Source of the DNA: Terripilifer ovatus
GTDB taxonomy: Bacteria; Pseudomonadota; Alphaproteobacteria; Rhizobiales; Beijerinckiaceae
Length of the DNA stretch: 64,000 nucleotides
Direction: 5' to 3'
NCBI GenBank assembly: GCA_029222685.1
Contig: JARHVB010000020.1
Span: 62,001 to 126,000, forward strand
The notes beneath the pieces were generated by a model. The model was not told the origin of the DNA, did not search any database, and saw nothing but the letters and a program-made list of their open reading frames with translations. Position numbers and translations under genes: made by a program. This document shows, piece by piece, positions 62,397 through 64,000 of this stretch (its first letter is position 1; every line of letters begins with the position of its first letter).

Positions 62397-63086
62397 TCAC
62401 CACGGAAGCGCCTGCCCCGCATAGTTTCCAAACGAGCCACTCGTCTTGAGATCAAGCGCCGCGATCTGCTGCAGCAACCCTTTGACGCTTGTCTCAACGG
62501 TGAGCGTCGCCGACGGGCCGCCCATGTCGGTCCTCACCCAGCCCGGCGAAAGAATGCCGACCGCCACGCCTTTCGATTTGAGATCCTGCGCCAGTGCATG
62601 AAACAGCCGGTTCACCGCCGTCTTCGAGGTGCAATAGGCCATCTTCGACGTCTCGCCATAGGTGAACGAGCCCATCATGCTCGAAATGACGATGACCTTG
62701 CCTTTCGCCCTCTCGAGATTCGGCAGAAAGGCCTTGGTCACGCGCAGCGGCGCGACGGTATTGACCGCCAGAACCCGCGTCAGCACATCGAAATCCATGT
62801 CGAGCGGCGACTGAGGATCGTCGCCCATCACGCCCGCATTGTTGATGAGCACATCGATCGGGTTGGTGCCGATGCGCGCCTTCGCGGTCGCGATCGAATT
62901 GGCCTGTGTCACATCCATCGGCACGATCTCGATGTTGTCCTGGTTCGCCGCGGCCAGCTTCGACAGATCGTGTGCTTTGCCCGGCCCGCGGCAGACGGCA
63001 TAAACATAGTGGCCGGCAGCAGCCGCCTGCCGCGTCAGCTCAAGCCCGACGCCGCGGTTGGCGCCGGTGATGAAATAGGTCGCCAT
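62397..63086 (-). CDS. Short-chain dehydrogenase/reductase
   Basis: 229 residues, classical SDR fold. Cofactor loop TGANRGVGLEL (about 7-17), NNAGV (about 85), catalytic Ser in VISSMMG and the YCTSK pair Tyr/Lys (about 150-154). Resembles the C-factor/sniffer-like carbonyl reductases; substrate unknown. Strong AGGAG ribosome site. Converges on metH with a 4-base gap. Confidence 0.9.
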   Translation of the reverse strand: MATYFITGANRGVGLELTRQAAAAGHYVYAVCRGPGKAHDLSKLAAANQDNIEIVPMDVTQANSIATAKARIGTNPIDVLINNAGVMGDDPQSPLDMDFDVLTRVLAVNTVAPLRVTKAFLPNLERAKGKVIVISSMMGSFTYGETSKMAYCTSKTAVNRLFHALAQDLKSKGVAVGILSPGWVRTDMGGPSATLTVETSVKGLLQQIAALDLKTSGSFGNYAGQALPW

Positions 63087-63122
63087 GCAACTCTCCTGAA
63101 AACGGGATAGACGATGAGCATC

Positions 63123-63926
63123 TCACACGATGGATGGAGGCTCCAGCGCCGCAATCAGATTGCGCAGGGTGAGAATGGTCGAACTGTCGGCGACGCCGTC
63201 CACGCGCGACGGGCGGAAATGCCGCTGGAAGGCAGCCACGATCTGTTCGGTCTGCGCATCGAACACGCCGTTCACCGTGGCGCCATAGCCGTACATGGCG
63301 AGCATCGCCTGCAGCGCCGCGACCGGCTGGCCCTCGTCGCCGGGCGCAAGAAAGCGGCCGCCGGAGATCGGCGCCGGTTCGATCCAATGACCGACACCTT
63401 CCGCAAAAAGCCGGCCCCAAGGAAAATGTTCGCCCGGATCGATCTTGCGGCCCGGCGCGATATCGGAATGGGCGAGAATGCGCTGCGGCGCGATGCGCCG
63501 CCGCGCGCCGATGTCGCGGCAGAGCGCGATCACCGCATCGATCTGCACGTCCGGAAATGGCGGCAGGCCGCCATCGTGCCCGGCGTTGGCGATCTCGATG
63601 CCGATCGAATGGGAATTCATGTCGGTGACGCCCGCCCATGACGAGCGGCCCGCATGCCAGGCGCGCTGCGCCTCGGCGACGAGTTGGACGATGCGTCCAT
63701 CTTCGAAGATCAGATAATGGCTGGACACCTGCGCGACAGGGTTGATCAGCCATTGCAGCGCCTGCCCGCCGGGATCGGCGCGCCAGGCCGCTTCCGCGTC
63801 GCCGAGCCGCAGGCCGGTGTAGTGCAGGATGATGCTGTCGGGTTCGTCGCATCCGTTGCGCACGCCGAAATTGGGCGATGCATGGATGCCTGAAACAAGA
63901 AAGCTATCGGGCACGAACTCGTTCAT
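63123..63926 (-). CDS. N-acetylmuramoyl-L-alanine amidase (AmpD type) with peptidoglycan-binding domain
   Basis: 267 residues. Amidase_2 domain (about 15-175) with zinc ligands His in SIILHYTG, and His and Asp in LAHSDIAPGRKIDPG, plus catalytic Glu in SIGIEIANAG. A PG_binding_1 domain follows (about 195-262, GDEGQPVAALQAMLAMYGYG ... FDAQTEQIVAAFQRHFRP). No signal peptide is seen, so it may recycle muropeptides in the cytoplasm as AmpD does, though the binding domain also fits an envelope role. The start codon lies within a perfect inverted repeat. Confidence 0.93.
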   Translation of the reverse strand: MNEFVPDSFLVSGIHASPNFGVRNGCDEPDSIILHYTGLRLGDAEAAWRADPGGQALQWLINPVAQVSSHYLIFEDGRIVQLVAEAQRAWHAGRSSWAGVTDMNSHSIGIEIANAGHDGGLPPFPDVQIDAVIALCRDIGARRRIAPQRILAHSDIAPGRKIDPGEHFPWGRLFAEGVGHWIEPAPISGGRFLAPGDEGQPVAALQAMLAMYGYGATVNGVFDAQTEQIVAAFQRHFRPSRVDGVADSSTILTLRNLIAALEPPSIV

Positions 63927-63937
63927 GCCCGATAGCT
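63902..63937 (-). promoter_or_regulatory. Start-codon hairpin of the amidase gene
   Basis: AGCTATCGGGCA and TGCCCGATAGCT are a perfect 12-bp inverted repeat with a 12-base loop. In the mRNA the left arm ends with the A of the amidase AUG and the right arm falls in codons 5-8, so a stable stem would cover the initiation site. Confidence 0.5.
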
Positions 63938-63948
63938 AGCCTCAATAC

Positions 63949-63965
63949 GCGCTGTTGAACAGCGC
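63949..63965 (-). terminator. Short hairpin after the right-edge gene
   Basis: GCGCTGTT and AACAGCGC pair as an 8-bp stem with a single central base, 7 bases after the stop codon of the partial gene at the edge. No T run follows, and a one-base loop forces a few pairs open. Possible weak terminator between that gene and the amidase. Confidence 0.35.
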
Positions 63966-63972
63966 CGCGTTC

Positions 63973-64000
63973 CTAGTAATAGGCCAGGCAGACGCGGTTG
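63973..64000 (-). CDS. C-terminal end of a gene beyond the right edge
   Basis: The last eight sense codons (NRVCLAYY) and a TAG stop are visible; the rest lies outside the window. Support is indirect: an open frame, then a short hairpin, then the amidase gene on the same strand. No product can be named. Confidence 0.35.

Overview
The window is GC-rich bacterial chromosome with tightly packed genes, many overlapping by 1-4 bases (ATGA, GTGA and TGATG junctions). Gene content and order point to an alphaproteobacterium of the Hyphomicrobiales (Rhizobiales): a dcw cell-division cluster ending in a 595-residue FtsZ with a long linker, thyA-folA-hflK-hflC-degP, sahR-metF-metH, and a palindromic intergenic repeat of a kind common in Bradyrhizobium-like genomes. 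I cannot name the genus. I saw no rRNA, tRNA, CRISPR array, insertion sequence or prophage; this is core chromosome.

Layout. 1-4065: a large AsmA-family envelope protein (cut by the left edge) and a periplasmic sulfurtransferase, both on the minus strand. 4305-8900: a complete branched-chain amino-acid type ABC importer (livF-G-M-H-K, minus). 9320-14500: thymidylate synthase, dihydrofolate reductase, the HflK/HflC membrane complex and a DegP-type protease (plus). 14543-16423: divergent serB and miaA. 16479-28571: housekeeping and small metabolic genes on both strands (amidohydrolase, DUF924, a membrane protein, UvrD/PcrA helicase, cupin plus cysteine hydrolase, dienelactone hydrolase, prmA, pepP). 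28696-54159: a long minus-strand block; read in its own direction it runs mraZ, rsmH, ftsL, ftsI, murE, murF, mraY, ftsW, murG, murC, a glutamine-amidotransferase-like gene, murB, a cupin gene, ddl, ftsQ, ftsA, ftsZ, then lpxC, bamD, recN, ligA. 54546-56530: an OpgC-like acyltransferase overlapping an SGNH hydrolase (plus). 56729-62392: the methionine operon sahR-metF-metH (plus). 62397-64000: an SDR oxidoreductase, a cell-wall amidase and the last codons of a further gene (minus).

How it fits together. The dcw block supplies peptidoglycan precursors (MurC, E, F, MraY, MurG, Ddl, MurB) and the division machine (FtsL, I, W, Q, A, Z). MurD, which normally lies between mraY and ftsW, is not there. 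LpxC and BamD add outer-membrane biogenesis. ThyA and FolA close the folate cycle that MetF and MetH draw on. SahR probably senses S-adenosylhomocysteine and controls the met operon through a perfect 16-bp palindrome just upstream of its own start.

The points most worth a second look are the missing murD, the two extra genes inside the dcw cluster, three exactly 10-base-phased TGGG boxes upstream of mraZ, the OpgC/SGNH pair, a nested hairpin repeat with apparent compensatory changes after pepP, and an amidase start codon buried in a perfect 12-bp inverted repeat. I did not find a clearly new defence, mobile or biosynthetic system.
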